60,000 nucleotides of DNA from Polytrichum commune (Eukaryota > Streptophyta > Polytrichopsida > Polytrichales > Polytrichaceae), in NCBI GenBank assembly GCA_950295325.1, contig OX485803.1, positions 43,851,554 through 43,911,553 on the forward strand, given 5' to 3'. Both the position numbers and the translations under genes were made by a program. Positions within the stretch are counted from its first letter, which is position 1, and every line of letters starts with the position of its first letter. Shown piece by piece: positions 59,992 to 60,000 of the stretch. Below the pieces are notes generated by a model. The model did not search any database, had not been told where the DNA came from, and was given only the letters and a program-made list of their open reading frames with translations.

Positions 59992-60000
59992 CATGCACTC

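Overview
The window looks like repeat-rich nuclear DNA of a plant. It is AT-rich, has short introns with GTAAGT donors and pyrimidine-rich AG acceptors, and carries MULE, hAT, PIF/Harbinger, CACTA, Stowaway-like, pogo-like and SINE sequences together. I cannot name the species or lineage. No intact host gene was found. Nearly everything recognisable is mobile DNA or its remains.

The centrepiece is one large DNA transposon at 13666-26253 (about 12.6 kb). It is flanked by a perfect 10-bp direct repeat (GATGGATGCC at 13656-13665 and 26254-26263). Its inverted ends share GCTATCTTATGAGCG followed by tandem 7-bp GAGCRRT motifs. Inside are two divergently transcribed genes. On the plus strand (20797-24404) is a decayed MULE-type transposase with a Cys/His cluster of WRKY-GCM1 type, a DDE-like core and a C-terminal SWIM zinc finger. 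On the minus strand (20382 down to 13863) is an eight-exon gene. It encodes a basic N-terminus, a ParB/Srx-like domain (DGNHR motif) and a beta-class-like DNA N4/N6 methyltransferase module. The first intron of that gene holds 17 copies of a 22-bp palindrome arranged as two mirror-image arms. A palindrome array beside a ParB-domain gene recalls bacterial ParB/parS, but that link is only a hypothesis. A tRNA-derived SINE lies in the same intron. A second SINE copy and a 935-bp hAT-like element with a C-rich core sit in the 3' part of the transposon. Both genes are broken, mainly by C-to-T-type nonsense changes and by homopolymer or indel frameshifts, so this copy looks inactive.

Left flank (1-13.6 kb): an LTR-type fragment, a hAT transposase C-terminus (2.1-2.4 kb, minus), a diverged fragment of the same transposase family as the big element (4.05-4.47 kb, minus), a Stowaway-like MITE (11.1 kb) and several dispersed repeats.

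Right flank (26.3-60 kb): a TA-flanked fold-back MITE (27.0 kb), pogo/CENP-B-like transposase remains (31.5 and 59.8 kb), three PIF/Harbinger-like MITEs (38.3, 52.0 and 56.9 kb), a hAT-type MITE with G/C-run ends (49.9 kb), a CACTA-type MITE (51.1 kb) and a possible LINE fragment (44.1 kb). Two dispersed families also recur: family A (CAACCGGTT motifs, five copies) and family B (three copies). The remaining long stretches show nothing I can support as a gene.
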